Assembly (NCBI GenBank): GCA_018222405.1
Contig: JAAFAI010000012.1
Location: 1-64,000, forward strand
Reading direction: 5' to 3'
Length of the DNA stretch: 64,000 nucleotides
DNA from: Gammaproteobacteria bacterium
GTDB lineage: Bacteria > Pseudomonadota > Gammaproteobacteria > Enterobacterales > Alteromonadaceae
Shown here: positions 18,495 through 27,351 of the stretch, one piece after another
Layout of the letters: each line of letters opens with the position of its first letter
Position numbering within the stretch: the stretch's first letter is position 1
The notes under the pieces: generated by a model
Seen by the model: the letters and a program-made list of their open reading frames with translations, nothing else
The model's database searches: none
Told to the model about the DNA's origin: nothing
Translations under genes and position numbers: made by a program

Positions 18495-18737
18495 CTATCC
18501 TCCGGTAACCGGTGGAAAGAACGCCACTTCATCCTGGTCAGACACGGCCCTGGTGCCATCGCAAAGTGTCTGATTGCAGGCGCACAGCACGTTGGCCGAG
18601 AGCGCTTCGTGCCACGTTGAGCCTTTAGCCATTAACGCCTGACGCACACCTTCGATGGTGGCATCAGCCGGTACCACCATTTCCAGCGACTCGGTGCCGG
18701 TGATTTCCCGGATCTGAGCAAAAAACTTAACCTTCAT
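18495..18737 (-). CDS. moaD: Molybdopterin synthase sulfur carrier
   Basis: An 80-residue ubiquitin-fold sulfur carrier. It begins MKVKFFAQIREITG and ends FFPPVTGG, the Gly-Gly tail that MoeB adenylates and that becomes a thiocarboxylate. ATG 18737 (GGAG upstream) overlaps the 3' end of moaC by 11 bases, indicating coupling. Confidence 0.95.
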   Translation of the reverse strand: MKVKFFAQIREITGTESLEMVVPADATIEGVRQALMAKGSTWHEALSANVLCACNQTLCDGTRAVSDQDEVAFFPPVTGG

Positions 18738-19206
18738 CACGACTCCACTCACCACTCTTACCGCCCTGCTTGTGCAGCACCCGGACATTGGTCATTATCA
18801 TAGCCGGGTCCACCGCCTTGCACATATCGAACAGGGTCAATAGCGCCACATTAACGCCCGTCAGCGCTTCCATTTCCACGCCGGTCTGACCATTAAGTTT
18901 ACAGCGGCAACGGGTAATTATGCGGTTATTCTGCTCATCGAGAGTAAACTCGACATCCACTTTACTCAGCGCCAAAGGATGACATAAGGGGATCAGGCTG
19001 GCACATTGTTTTGCTCCCTGAATACCGGCAATTCTGGCCACTGCCAGCACGTCGCCCTTGGCGGCACTGTTATTTTTAACCTGCGCCAGCGCCTCAGCAC
19101 TTAAGTGTAACTCGCCTTCGGCAATAGCTTCACGGGTAGTCACCGCTTTACCGCTGACGTCCACCATGTTGGCTTCGCCCTGTTGGTTCACATGAGACAA
19201 CTGCAT
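18727..19206 (-). CDS. moaC: Cyclic pyranopterin monophosphate synthase
   Basis: A 159-residue enzyme acting after MoaA in the first step of molybdenum-cofactor synthesis. Conserved features: MVDVSGK near the N-terminus, AAKGDVLAVARIAGIQGAK, LIPLCHPLAL and GVEMEALTGV, then DMCKAVDP. MoaA itself is not in this window. The start lies two bases after the moaB stop. Confidence 0.96.
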   Translation of the reverse strand: MQLSHVNQQGEANMVDVSGKAVTTREAIAEGELHLSAEALAQVKNNSAAKGDVLAVARIAGIQGAKQCASLIPLCHPLALSKVDVEFTLDEQNNRIITRCRCKLNGQTGVEMEALTGVNVALLTLFDMCKAVDPAMIMTNVRVLHKQGGKSGEWSRDEG

Positions 19207-19208
19207 AG

Positions 19209-19718
19209 CTAGTGATTGCCCTTTAAATGGCCAACAAAGTTACATGGCTTAAAGCTGGCATCTAATTGTGAACGAATAATACCTTGCCATGCTGTTTTAC
19301 AGGCGCCGGTAGAGCCAGGCAGACAAAAGATAACGGTACGATTAGCAAAGCCGGCCAGCGCCCGCGACTGAATGGTGGAGGTACCAATTTCCTGAAAACT
19401 CAGGTAGCGGAACAATTCGCCAAAACCGTCGACGGTTTTATCAAACAGTACGCTAAGCGCCTCGGGCGTTGAATCCCGGCCGGTAAAACCGGTACCACCG
19501 GTCACCAGAATGGCTTCCACCGCGGGATCAGCAATCCACGCCGAAACGATGGCCCGTTGCTGATAAATATCATCAATCACCAGTTGGCGGTCGGCCACAG
19601 AATGGCCGGCTTCAGTAACGGCCTCAACCAGGTACTGACCTGATGTGTCGGTATCCAGGGTACGGGTATCTGATACGGTTAATATGGCAATAGCCAGTGA
19701 TTCGGAAGCGGTAGTCAT
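19209..19718 (-). CDS. moaB: MoaB-type molybdopterin protein
   Basis: A 169-residue MogA/MoaB-fold protein, related to the enzymes that adenylate molybdopterin before metal insertion. The [15 protein letters not shown] loop and [13 protein letters not shown] are conserved. Length is that of MoaB rather than MogA. ATG 19718 follows AAGGA; the frame runs further upstream without support. First gene of the minus-strand moaBCDE-modABC operon, 82 bases from the divergent moeB. Confidence 0.92.
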   Translation of the reverse strand: MTTASESLAIAILTVSDTRTLDTDTSGQYLVEAVTEAGHSVADRQLVIDDIYQQRAIVSAWIADPAVEAILVTGGTGFTGRDSTPEALSVLFDKTVDGFGELFRYLSFQEIGTSTIQSRALAGFANRTVIFCLPGSTGACKTAWQGIIRSQLDASFKPCNFVGHLKGNH

Positions 19719-19800
19719 GATGGTCCTTAAAAATCTGCTGCGACAGGACTGTCGAATTGGTACATTATGCGTTGAAATATAACAGGATAAAAGTCTAACC

Positions 19801-20568
19801 ATGGCAGATACGCTCAGCTATCCCCAGGCAGTCACTTATAATCGCCATATTGTGCTGCCCCAGATTGACCTGGAAGGCCAGGAAGCATTGCTCAATGCCC
19901 GGGTGCTGATCATCGGGATCGGCGGGCTTGGATGTCCGGCTGCCCAGCTGTTATGCAGCAGTGGCACAGGCCAGCTTACCTTAGTCGACGATGATAAGGT
20001 AGAAGTGTCCAACCTGCCCCGGCAGATACTATTTAGCCGCGCTCAGGTTGGCCAGTTTAAAGTACACGCCGCCCGCGACAGATTACACGAACTCAACCCC
20101 GACTGTCGTATCAGGACTGTTCCCACACGGCTCAACGATAAGGCATTGCGACAGGCCATTAGCGAGCATGACTTGGTCCTGGACTGCACCGACAATCCAG
20201 CCAGTCGACAGCAAATTAATGCCTTGTGTTACGCGCAGCAACGGCCACTGGTTAGTGGTGCGGCCATTCGTTTTGAAGGTCAGTTGCTAATGGTTGATCC
20301 GCTTAATCACAGCCCCTGTTATCAGTGCATTACCCGCTTGTTCAGCGAACAGGAGCTGTCCTGCGTGGAAGCCGGTATCTTTACCCCTGTGGTCGCCACC
20401 ATCGGCACTCAACAGGCGCACATTGCCTTGCTCTGGCTAATGGGCAAACAGGTACTGCCCGCTGGTCAGTTACTCACTTACGATGGCCTGTCGCTTAGCT
20501 GGCAACAATTTACGGTGCCGGTCGATCCGCAGTGCCCGGTTTGCCAACCCACCAAAACAAGTAAATAA
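19801..20568 (+). CDS. moeB: Molybdopterin-synthase adenylyltransferase
   Basis: A 255-residue E1-like enzyme that adenylates the MoaD C-terminus so it can take up sulfur. Seen: nucleotide loop IGIGGLGCPAAQLL, NLPRQ, the DCTDN motif, and zinc cysteine pairs CYQC and CPVC. A rhodanese extension (as in MOCS3-type proteins) is absent, so sulfur must come from elsewhere. Divergent from the moaB operon; followed nine bases later by a zinc hydrolase gene. Confidence 0.94.
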   Translation: MADTLSYPQAVTYNRHIVLPQIDLEGQEALLNARVLIIGIGGLGCPAAQLLCSSGTGQLTLVDDDKVEVSNLPRQILFSRAQVGQFKVHAARDRLHELNPDCRIRTVPTRLNDKALRQAISEHDLVLDCTDNPASRQQINALCYAQQRPLVSGAAIRFEGQLLMVDPLNHSPCYQCITRLFSEQELSCVEAGIFTPVVATIGTQQAHIALLWLMGKQVLPAGQLLTYDGLSLSWQQFTVPVDPQCPVCQPTKTSK

Positions 20569-20577
20569 AGAATCGTT

Positions 20578-21714
20578 ATGCTCAATCAGGTAAATAAACA
20601 ACATATCCGTGTCGCTCAGAACGCGTCAGGCCGCAGTATGAATGTCCCGGTGTATCACATTAAAGGACAGCGGCCAGGGCCGAAAGTATATATTCAAAGC
20701 TCTATTCACGGCGCCGAAGTTCAGGGTAACGTGGTGATTTACCACCTTATTCAGTGGCTGCAGGCAATGCCTATTTGCGGCGAAATTGTGCTGGTGCCAA
20801 ACTGTAATCCGGTGGGCACTAACATCAAGGCCGGAGAATATACCCTCGGTCGGTTTGACCCGGTAAACGGTACCAACTGGAACCGCGGATATTATTACGA
20901 CCCAGAACAGATAGCCGCCTTTGTTAATACAGTCACAGCGGAAGAATCGGTGACCTCAATCAAACAGCGCTTTCGTGACCATTTACGCACTGCCATCGCC
21001 AGTAAGCTGGCCAGCCCCTGGGGGCTGGGTCTGGCTCAGCAACTTAACCTGCGGTTGCAACAGTTGGCGCTGGACGCCGATTTTGTGCTGGATTTACATA
21101 ACGGGCCGGTGTCAACCCGCCACATTTATATTCCGGAATATGCGCGCGAGAGCGCAAAGGCCTTTAACTTCCCCCATTGTATATTTATCCCTAATGTGTT
21201 TGCCGGCGCTCTGGATGAAGCCACTTTTTGCCCCTGGTGGACACTTACCGATAGCCTTAATCAAAGGGATAACCGCGACATTGATTTTGGCATCGAGGCG
21301 TTTACGCTGGAAATGGGCAGTCAGGAAGTGATTGATTTTGCCGAAGGGGAAATCGATGCCCGCAGCATTATCAGTTATCTGACCGTAAAGGGCTTATTGC
21401 CCGAAAGTCAGGTTAGTCCGGCAGTTATGGACCGCATAGGCGTGGCGCTTAAAGACTATAAAACCTTGTTCACCCGTTGGGGAGGCATGGTGGAATATTG
21501 TGCACAGCCCGGTCAGCACGTTAAACAGGGCGAGCTACTGGCGCGCGTACTTAACATCGACGAGCTGGACAATGACAAAGGCAGCCACGATATTCATGCG
21601 CCATGCGATCTGATCCCTATGCTGCATTTTCCTTCAGCCTCAGTGCTCAGCGGTACCCAGCTGTACAAATGCTTCACCGAGTACTTTTACCTCACCCGGC
21701 AGCAGGACACATAA
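20578..21714 (+). CDS. AstE/AspA-like zinc carboxypeptidase, type 1
   Basis: A 378-residue member of the succinylglutamate desuccinylase/aspartoacylase group, fold of M14 peptidases. Zinc ligands are in SIHGAEVQG (His44, Glu47) and a later His in VLDLHNG near residue 173; EAFTLEMGSQEV may hold the catalytic Glu. The C-terminal part (GGMVEYCAQPGQHVKQGELLARV) is a barrel-like lid. It should hydrolyse an N-acyl or amide bond; the substrate is unknown. Probably cotranscribed with moeB, though no link to molybdenum is known. Confidence 0.8.
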   Translation: MLNQVNKQHIRVAQNASGRSMNVPVYHIKGQRPGPKVYIQSSIHGAEVQGNVVIYHLIQWLQAMPICGEIVLVPNCNPVGTNIKAGEYTLGRFDPVNGTNWNRGYYYDPEQIAAFVNTVTAEESVTSIKQRFRDHLRTAIASKLASPWGLGLAQQLNLRLQQLALDADFVLDLHNGPVSTRHIYIPEYARESAKAFNFPHCIFIPNVFAGALDEATFCPWWTLTDSLNQRDNRDIDFGIEAFTLEMGSQEVIDFAEGEIDARSIISYLTVKGLLPESQVSPAVMDRIGVALKDYKTLFTRWGGMVEYCAQPGQHVKQGELLARVLNIDELDNDKGSHDIHAPCDLIPMLHFPSASVLSGTQLYKCFTEYFYLTRQQDT

Positions 21715-21768
21715 TAACTTACCGGTGAAGGTGGTTTGCGCTTCCCACAAAAAAATGGGCGCTCTGTT

Positions 21769-22020
21769 TAAATCGAAGAGAGAACAACACTTGTGCCCTT
21801 CTTCAGTGTTGTCTTCGTCACTGGCATACACGACAAACTAGAAGAATCATCATGGATGAGGATTCAGTCGATGCGGCACAGGGATGTGCCGTCATTGACG
21901 GTCTAGTTTGTTCTGCCAGGGACGATGACGCTTTTCACTGATAAGGGCTGCGGGGAGTCCAGAGGGTGTCGCACAACACCCTCTGGTCGCGGTCGGCGAC
22001 TCCGACAAAAACTATAAACA
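21769..22020. repeat. Dispersed structured repeat, copy 1
   Basis: About 250 bases that recur at 61362-61629 with long identical runs. Contains ACAACACT/AGTGTTGT, a long-range ACAAACTAG/CTAGTTTGT pairing that encloses GGCACA-GGGA-TGTGCC (21875-21890), and CCAGAGGGTGT/ACACCCTCTGG. No reading frame is shared. Both copies sit between the 3' ends of convergent genes, 54 and 61 bases after a plus-strand stop. Could be a REP/MITE-type repeat or a structured RNA. Confidence 0.8.
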
Positions 22021-22100
22021 TCTTCCTTGGCCAACTCCCGGCAACCATCGCAATGCAATACCAAAATTGCTGACGCCTACTCAAGTAGGCGGCATAAGAT

Positions 22101-22128
22101 TAAAAAAGAGGGCTAAAAAGCCCTCTTT
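22101..22128 (-). terminator. Terminator of the metalloprotease gene
   Basis: AAAGAGGGCT/AGCCCTCTTT stem with a T-run on the minus strand, 21 bases past the stop of the gene at 22150. Confidence 0.8.
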
Positions 22129-22149
22129 CGATTTAAAGACATCGCCGGA

Positions 22150-24534
22150 TTAGATTGGCGAGCCCGGTGGCAAAGGCTTCACTTTGAAGTCCATCTGCCA
22201 GTCGCCGGTCTCAAGATAATGATCCAGATAATGCTCCAGCGCCCGGTAACCCGGCACTTTCTCTTCATCTTCCAGCCATTCCGTCAGCGTCATCAGTTCG
22301 GCGGTGATCGCCAGTTTCACTTCTGGTGACGTGGCATCATTTTGCAGTGAGCTCATCACACTCTGAAGTGCCACCATTTGCAGGCGGGCCACCAGATTAT
22401 CGCTGGGTTCAGGCTGACGATAAAAATGCACGGAGAAAATCTTGCGGATCAAATCATCCACACCCGGAATACTGGACTGACGGCTGTGCTGATACGCCAG
22501 GCGATTTAATCGCTCAGGGTGTAGCAACAGTTCCAGGCTGAAAGCCGCAGCACTTTCGGCGGCAGAAATCGGATCGAACACCCGTCCTAACCGGCCATTA
22601 AACTGCTCGCGGGTTTCAGCCTCTGCAAAAGTCGGCGGCGTTATCAGGGATAACAGACGCTGAGGCATGTGAAGCACCTCGGCGCTCGATGCATCAATTA
22701 AACGCATCATCGCCTCAACCTGAGTTTCTGATGGCACCAGCTTAACCCCCATGGGTTTATCCAGGTCGCCCTTATTCTCATAGAAATAGTGCACACCACC
22801 TACCTGCTTAGCCACCGCTTCGAGCTGATAGCGATGTAACAGATAAACTGGCACCAGCGCATTTTCCAGTGACGACAGGCTGCTGCCCGAAGCAATAGTG
22901 TTCAGCCCCATATTTGCCAGTGCGATATCACGCACCTTTAATAAGTGATCGTATTCGGCCAGCGGGTTCGCCCCGTTATCCCACATATGACCATCGGATG
23001 AGCCATGACGGGATGCTCTGGCATCGGCGTCTGACTTGTATTTCAATCCCGCCTCGCGAGCTTCAACCACCATAGCCTGCAGCGCTTCAGCACTATCTGT
23101 TGCCTCGGTAAAGTCCTGGTAACCGTAGGCAATAACATAATTATCCCACTCTCCCATGCCGGTATCATAGGCATTGGCTAAAGAGAGCTGATTGCCTTTA
23201 ATCTCGATTTTCGGGTGCGGATAATCCATCACCGATTCGCGGCCATTTTCGCTGGCAGCAAAGTTATGAGCAATACCCAGCGTGTGGCCTACCTCATGAG
23301 CCGATAACTGACGAATGCGTGCCAGCGCCATTTCTGTTTGCTCTTCGGCTGCCTCACTGTCACCGGTAAACGGGCTGGTTAACCCGAGTGCTATCAGGTA
23401 ATCCTGACGCACCCGAAGCGAGCCAAGGGTAACGTGTCCTTTAATGATTTCACCGGTACGCGGATCCACCACAGACGAGCCATATGACCAGCCCCGGGTG
23501 GCTCTGTGAACCCAGTTGATCACGTTGTAACGCACGTCCATGGGGTCGGCGCCTTCGGGTAATACTTTTACCTGAAACGCATTTTTATAGCCGGCCGCGG
23601 CAAACGCCTGATCCCACCAGCTTGCACCATCGCGTAAGGCGCTCATTACAGGCTCCGGGATGCCAGGATCGAGGTAGTAAACAATCGGCTCAACCGCTTC
23701 ACTGACCGGAGCTGAAGGGTCTTTTTTGGCCAGTCGGTGACGACGTATGTAGGCCTGTTCCAAAGGTTCGGTAATCGGCGCCGAGTAATCCTGCCAGCTG
23801 TGTTTCCAGTAACCGGAAAACGGGTGGAATTCACGTGGCTCATAGCCATCGTCGGGTAAGGCAATAAAAGAATGATGCATGTGTACACTGACACTATCAG
23901 CATCCGGTGTAACCTGACGTAAATACGCGCCGGTGCCGTTGCCACCAAAGGTAACCAGTGCCTCCAGTTCCGTATTTAAAGGAAACGCTTTGGTCCGCGG
24001 CAGATAAACGCCGCTGCGGTGCGGATCGGCTTTAAAACTGCCTTGCTGACGGCCTTTCAAACGTTCGGCAACACCGTGAATATCGCTTAGTAACTGACTG
24101 GTATAGTCAATTAACACGCTGTCATCATCACTGGCCACAATGGTGAAGCCGGCAATGACCGAATCGGCAAACGCCTCATCGATACTGGCTCGCTCAGCCG
24201 GATTATCGGCACTTGCCCGGTACTCGGTATTAAGTTGCTTGAGCAGCAGCTTATTGCCGTAGCGCTCAAACTGTACCAAACGCGTGGCGCCCAATTGACC
24301 GCGATCCAGGCCAATATCATTGGAGCCTACACCATGGGGCAGACTGGACTGGAATAACAGCGGGTCATCCAGCGCTTCAATTTGCAGATAAACCTTATCG
24401 TCTTCACTGCTGTAATACACGGGAATAAACCCCGCTTGCTTTTGCATATCTTTGGTAAAGGATGCGATGGTCTCCGCCCATACAGGCGATACGGCCATCA
24501 GCGCCAGGCTGGCTAGCAGAACATAAACGCGCAA
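22150..24534 (-). CDS. Secreted zinc metalloprotease, DUF4953/DUF5117 type
   Basis: A 794-residue exported protein. Signal peptide ends at PVWA (residue 20). The N-terminal half is a beta-rich DUF5117-like region; near residue 412 lies HEVGHTLGIAH, an HExxHxxGxxH metzincin zinc motif. The C-terminal 250 residues are mostly helical. It probably acts in the periplasm or outside the cell; substrate unknown. The start codon is 265 bases from the divergent GCS2 gene, with an FNR-like box between. Confidence 0.85.
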   Translation of the reverse strand: MRVYVLLASLALMAVSPVWAETIASFTKDMQKQAGFIPVYYSSEDDKVYLQIEALDDPLLFQSSLPHGVGSNDIGLDRGQLGATRLVQFERYGNKLLLKQLNTEYRASADNPAERASIDEAFADSVIAGFTIVASDDDSVLIDYTSQLLSDIHGVAERLKGRQQGSFKADPHRSGVYLPRTKAFPLNTELEALVTFGGNGTGAYLRQVTPDADSVSVHMHHSFIALPDDGYEPREFHPFSGYWKHSWQDYSAPITEPLEQAYIRRHRLAKKDPSAPVSEAVEPIVYYLDPGIPEPVMSALRDGASWWDQAFAAAGYKNAFQVKVLPEGADPMDVRYNVINWVHRATRGWSYGSSVVDPRTGEIIKGHVTLGSLRVRQDYLIALGLTSPFTGDSEAAEEQTEMALARIRQLSAHEVGHTLGIAHNFAASENGRESVMDYPHPKIEIKGNQLSLANAYDTGMGEWDNYVIAYGYQDFTEATDSAEALQAMVVEAREAGLKYKSDADARASRHGSSDGHMWDNGANPLAEYDHLLKVRDIALANMGLNTIASGSSLSSLENALVPVYLLHRYQLEAVAKQVGGVHYFYENKGDLDKPMGVKLVPSETQVEAMMRLIDASSAEVLHMPQRLLSLITPPTFAEAETREQFNGRLGRVFDPISAAESAAAFSLELLLHPERLNRLAYQHSRQSSIPGVDDLIRKIFSVHFYRQPEPSDNLVARLQMVALQSVMSSLQNDATSPEVKLAITAELMTLTEWLEDEEKVPGYRALEHYLDHYLETGDWQMDFKVKPLPPGSPI

Positions 24535-24709
24535 CGGAATTCCCTCCGGTTTTTAAACATTATTATAGGTAGCCAGTTTACGCTACCCAAAGCGAGCGCA
24601 TAAATCCAGTCACGACTGACCAAACCGCTATTACCGCCGACCAATTGCGCATGGCGATTGTTGATTTATCGCAAACAAAAATATGCCGGTCAGCCAGTTG
24701 TGATCTGGC

Positions 24710-24723
24710 TTGATCTGTATCAA
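24710..24723. promoter_or_regulatory. Perfect FNR/Anr-like box
   Basis: TTGATCTGTATCAA matches TTGAT-N4-ATCAA at all ten specific positions. It lies 76 bases before the GCS2 gene and 175 bases from the divergent metalloprotease start. A weaker half-matching sequence (TTGATTTATCGCAA) starts at about 24660. No convincing -10 at the class II distance is visible, so which gene is controlled is open. Confidence 0.55.
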
Positions 24724-24799
24724 GGAGCATTTTGCCACCTGTCGTTACTCTGCTCAGCGATAGGCTACACTTAGTATTGTTAACTGACACAGAGAAAGC

Positions 24800-26260
24800 A
24801 TGGGTCTTAATTTTCAACAACATGATTTTACAGACGCTCAACGTGCACTGTTCGACCAACGGGTGCAGGCACAACTGTGCGAGGTCAAACATGAACTCAA
24901 TCGCGACTGCTACAACCGCGACGAAGTCAGTCTCGGTGCCGAGTTAGAGTTTTATCTGGTTAATCGCCAGTTTAACCCGGCGCCCATCAATGAAGCCATT
25001 CTCGAGAGAGCCCGTATCGATGGCCTTCAGGAAGAATTAAATCAATACAATCTGGAGTTCAACCTTGAGCCGGTTAACGCCGCCGGTACGCCCTTCTCGC
25101 AGCTTCAGCAACAGTTAGACAAGGCCAGTCGGGTGGTCGACCAAACCGCCAGCCTGTTCGATGGACACGCAATGGCCATTGGCATACTCCCCACACTAGC
25201 AGGTAGTCATTTAACCGAAGACTACCTTACCAACCGGCCCCGTTATAAAGCGCTCACCCAGGAACTCAGTGAGCAGCGTGGCGCGCCATTCGACATTGAT
25301 ATTCATGGCCAGGATGTGGTGCGCACAACCTGTGATGATGTCACGCTGGAGGGCGCTAACACCTCTTTTCAACTGCATCATCGCATTGCACACAGCCGGT
25401 TTACGGATTGCTACAACACCGCGCAGCTTATCTCACCGTTGGTGCTGGCTCTGGCCGGAAACTCGCCGTTCTTCATGGGTAAACGGCTGTGGCAGGAAAC
25501 GCGTATTGCGCTGTTCAAACAGGCAATCGATTATCGCGACACCAATGCCACCCAGTGGCGTCAGCCAGCCAGGGTAAGTTATGGTCACGGCTGGCTACGC
25601 AACGGTATAACCGACTGCCTGACCGAGAGCGTTGCCCTGTACCCGGCGGTCTTGCCAGTGACTGCAGAGAGATTAAACGGCGCCAGCAAACCTTTCGCTG
25701 AGCTCAACTTACATCACGGTACGGTATGGAGCTGGAACCGCGCGGTATTCGAACCGGGTGAAAACGGTCACGTACGCATTGAATACCGCAGTCTGCCAGC
25801 CGGTCCCACCAATCAGGATATGCTGGCCAATGCTGCCTTACAGATTGGCCTCGTTGAGGCATTGTCAGATCACATTGAAGAGTATTTACAGCGCCTGCCT
25901 TTTCGCTATACCGAATACAACTTTTACCGCTGTGCTCAGTCCGGTCTGAATGCACAAATCCTGTGGCCACAAAAACACCAGCATCAGTTAAAGGAATATA
26001 AGGTCACGGCAATTCTGTCTGATCTAATCGGTAAGGCAGACGATGGACTGGCAAAAATCGGCGTGAGTCGCGAGGAGCGGGATCATTACCTGGGTATTAT
26101 CGAGCATCGCCTGGCCGCACGGCAGACCGGCGCCATGTGGCAGTTAAACACCTATAAAACCTTAATGGGCCAATATCCTGAATCAAAAGTACTGGGCGAA
26201 CTTTGTCGCCGGTACTATCAACTGAGCCACGGTGGTGAACCAGTGGCCTACTGGGAGTAG
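24800..26260 (+). CDS. GCS2-type glutamate-cysteine ligase homologue
   Basis: A 486-residue member of the GCS2/YbdK carboxylate-amine ligase family, which joins glutamate to an amine by ATP. Seen: LGAELEFYLV with the metal-binding glutamates, a central NTSFQLHHRI stretch and RIEYRSLPAGPTNQD near the C-terminal third. YbdK-type enzymes are weak or non-specific glutamate-cysteine ligases, so the true amine is unknown. Two bases separate it from the next gene, an AstE/AspA-like hydrolase, suggesting the two act on the same gamma-linked compound. Confidence 0.8.
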   Translation: MGLNFQQHDFTDAQRALFDQRVQAQLCEVKHELNRDCYNRDEVSLGAELEFYLVNRQFNPAPINEAILERARIDGLQEELNQYNLEFNLEPVNAAGTPFSQLQQQLDKASRVVDQTASLFDGHAMAIGILPTLAGSHLTEDYLTNRPRYKALTQELSEQRGAPFDIDIHGQDVVRTTCDDVTLEGANTSFQLHHRIAHSRFTDCYNTAQLISPLVLALAGNSPFFMGKRLWQETRIALFKQAIDYRDTNATQWRQPARVSYGHGWLRNGITDCLTESVALYPAVLPVTAERLNGASKPFAELNLHHGTVWSWNRAVFEPGENGHVRIEYRSLPAGPTNQDMLANAALQIGLVEALSDHIEEYLQRLPFRYTEYNFYRCAQSGLNAQILWPQKHQHQLKEYKVTAILSDLIGKADDGLAKIGVSREERDHYLGIIEHRLAARQTGAMWQLNTYKTLMGQYPESKVLGELCRRYYQLSHGGEPVAYWE

Positions 26261-26262
26261 CA

Positions 26263-27351
26263 ATGGGAACCGCCAGATTAGCCACACCTGCTGTGCCCGG
26301 CTTTAAAATACTGCATGCGCCGGTTCCACAGCAAATCCCTGATTCCAGCGTGAGTTTTCTACAGATGCTGGGTGGACCGGCAATTATCTGTATGCCCGGT
26401 AAAACCCGCCGTAAAAGAGCTGTCACGACGTTGTTACACGGTAACGAACCGTCTGGTTTTCAGGCTTTACACCGCCTGTTAAAAGAAGGCTTTAAGCCCT
26501 ATGCCGACACTACCTTTATGGTGGTTTCGGTCGATGCCGCCCGGCACGAGCCTCTGTATACCCATCGGGCGTTGCCGGATCACCGGGACATTAACCGTTG
26601 TTTCAAACCGCCTTATACCGATGCACCGGGTATGCTGGCCAAGCAGGTACTGGATTACCTGGTGGATTTAGCGCCTGAAGCCATTGTTGATGTACATAAT
26701 ACCTCCGGCAGCGGCCCGGCTTTCAGCGTCTCCACCCGGTTAGGCACCCAGTATACAGCGCTGGCGTCGCACTTTACCCGCTGGTTTATTCATACCGATA
26801 TTGAGCTGGGCTCGCTGATGGAAGTGCCTTTTTGCTGCCCCATCGTTACCATCGAATCCGGTGGTGCCATGGATGAGCTGGCCACCTTAAATGCCTATAA
26901 CGGCTTACGCTCCTATCTGACAGCTGAGGATGTTTTTGCCCCGCGTCAGGATATTGAGTTGCTGGAACAGCCCAAACGTCTGGAGATTCATCGCCATGCC
27001 ACGCTGGCTTATGCAGAGCGGCCCGTGTTTGGCGCCAATGTCACCATCCGCCAGGATATCGAACAACGTAACTTTGGTATAACCCGCCCCGGTGAGGTAT
27101 TAGGCTGGCTGGATCATGCCCGGCTGGAACATTTCAGGCTGGCCGGCCAGCAACCCCAGGAGTTCCTGAGCGACTATTTCTGTGCGGATAACAGTGAGCT
27201 CACGGTCACCCGGCCGCTGAAATTTTTTATGGTGACCACGCGCAGTGACATCGCCAAATCAGATTGTTTACTGTATTTCGTGGATATTAACAATCAGCTT
27301 ACCACTTCCAAAAGGCAGCAGCACCTCAATGAGGTGCCACTCAGCGATTAA
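26263..27351 (+). CDS. AstE/AspA-like zinc carboxypeptidase, type 2
   Basis: A 362-residue zinc hydrolase of the desuccinylase/aspartoacylase group. Zinc ligands are seen in LLHGNEPSG (His59, Glu62) and IVDVHNTSGSG (near 144); IVTIESGGA near residue 200 carries the likely catalytic Glu. Only distantly similar to the protein at 20578. GGGAG overlaps the end of the ligase gene and serves as its ribosome site, so the pair is coupled. The 3' end overlaps convergent recD by 11 bases. Substrate unknown. Confidence 0.8.
   Translation: MGTARLATPAVPGFKILHAPVPQQIPDSSVSFLQMLGGPAIICMPGKTRRKRAVTTLLHGNEPSGFQALHRLLKEGFKPYADTTFMVVSVDAARHEPLYTHRALPDHRDINRCFKPPYTDAPGMLAKQVLDYLVDLAPEAIVDVHNTSGSGPAFSVSTRLGTQYTALASHFTRWFIHTDIELGSLMEVPFCCPIVTIESGGAMDELATLNAYNGLRSYLTAEDVFAPRQDIELLEQPKRLEIHRHATLAYAERPVFGANVTIRQDIEQRNFGITRPGEVLGWLDHARLEHFRLAGQQPQEFLSDYFCADNSELTVTRPLKFFMVTTRSDIAKSDCLLYFVDINNQLTTSKRQQHLNEVPLSD

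Noticed and set aside
19719-19800. Possible ModE operator between moaB and moeB (GTTGAAATATAAC)
   Set aside because: Only a three-base inverted repeat around an AT-rich core; it does not match the longer two-part ModE consensus.
20578-27351. One joint operon of the two AstE/AspA-like hydrolases
   Set aside because: They are 4.5 kb apart, separated by a repeat, a terminator and a minus-strand protease gene.
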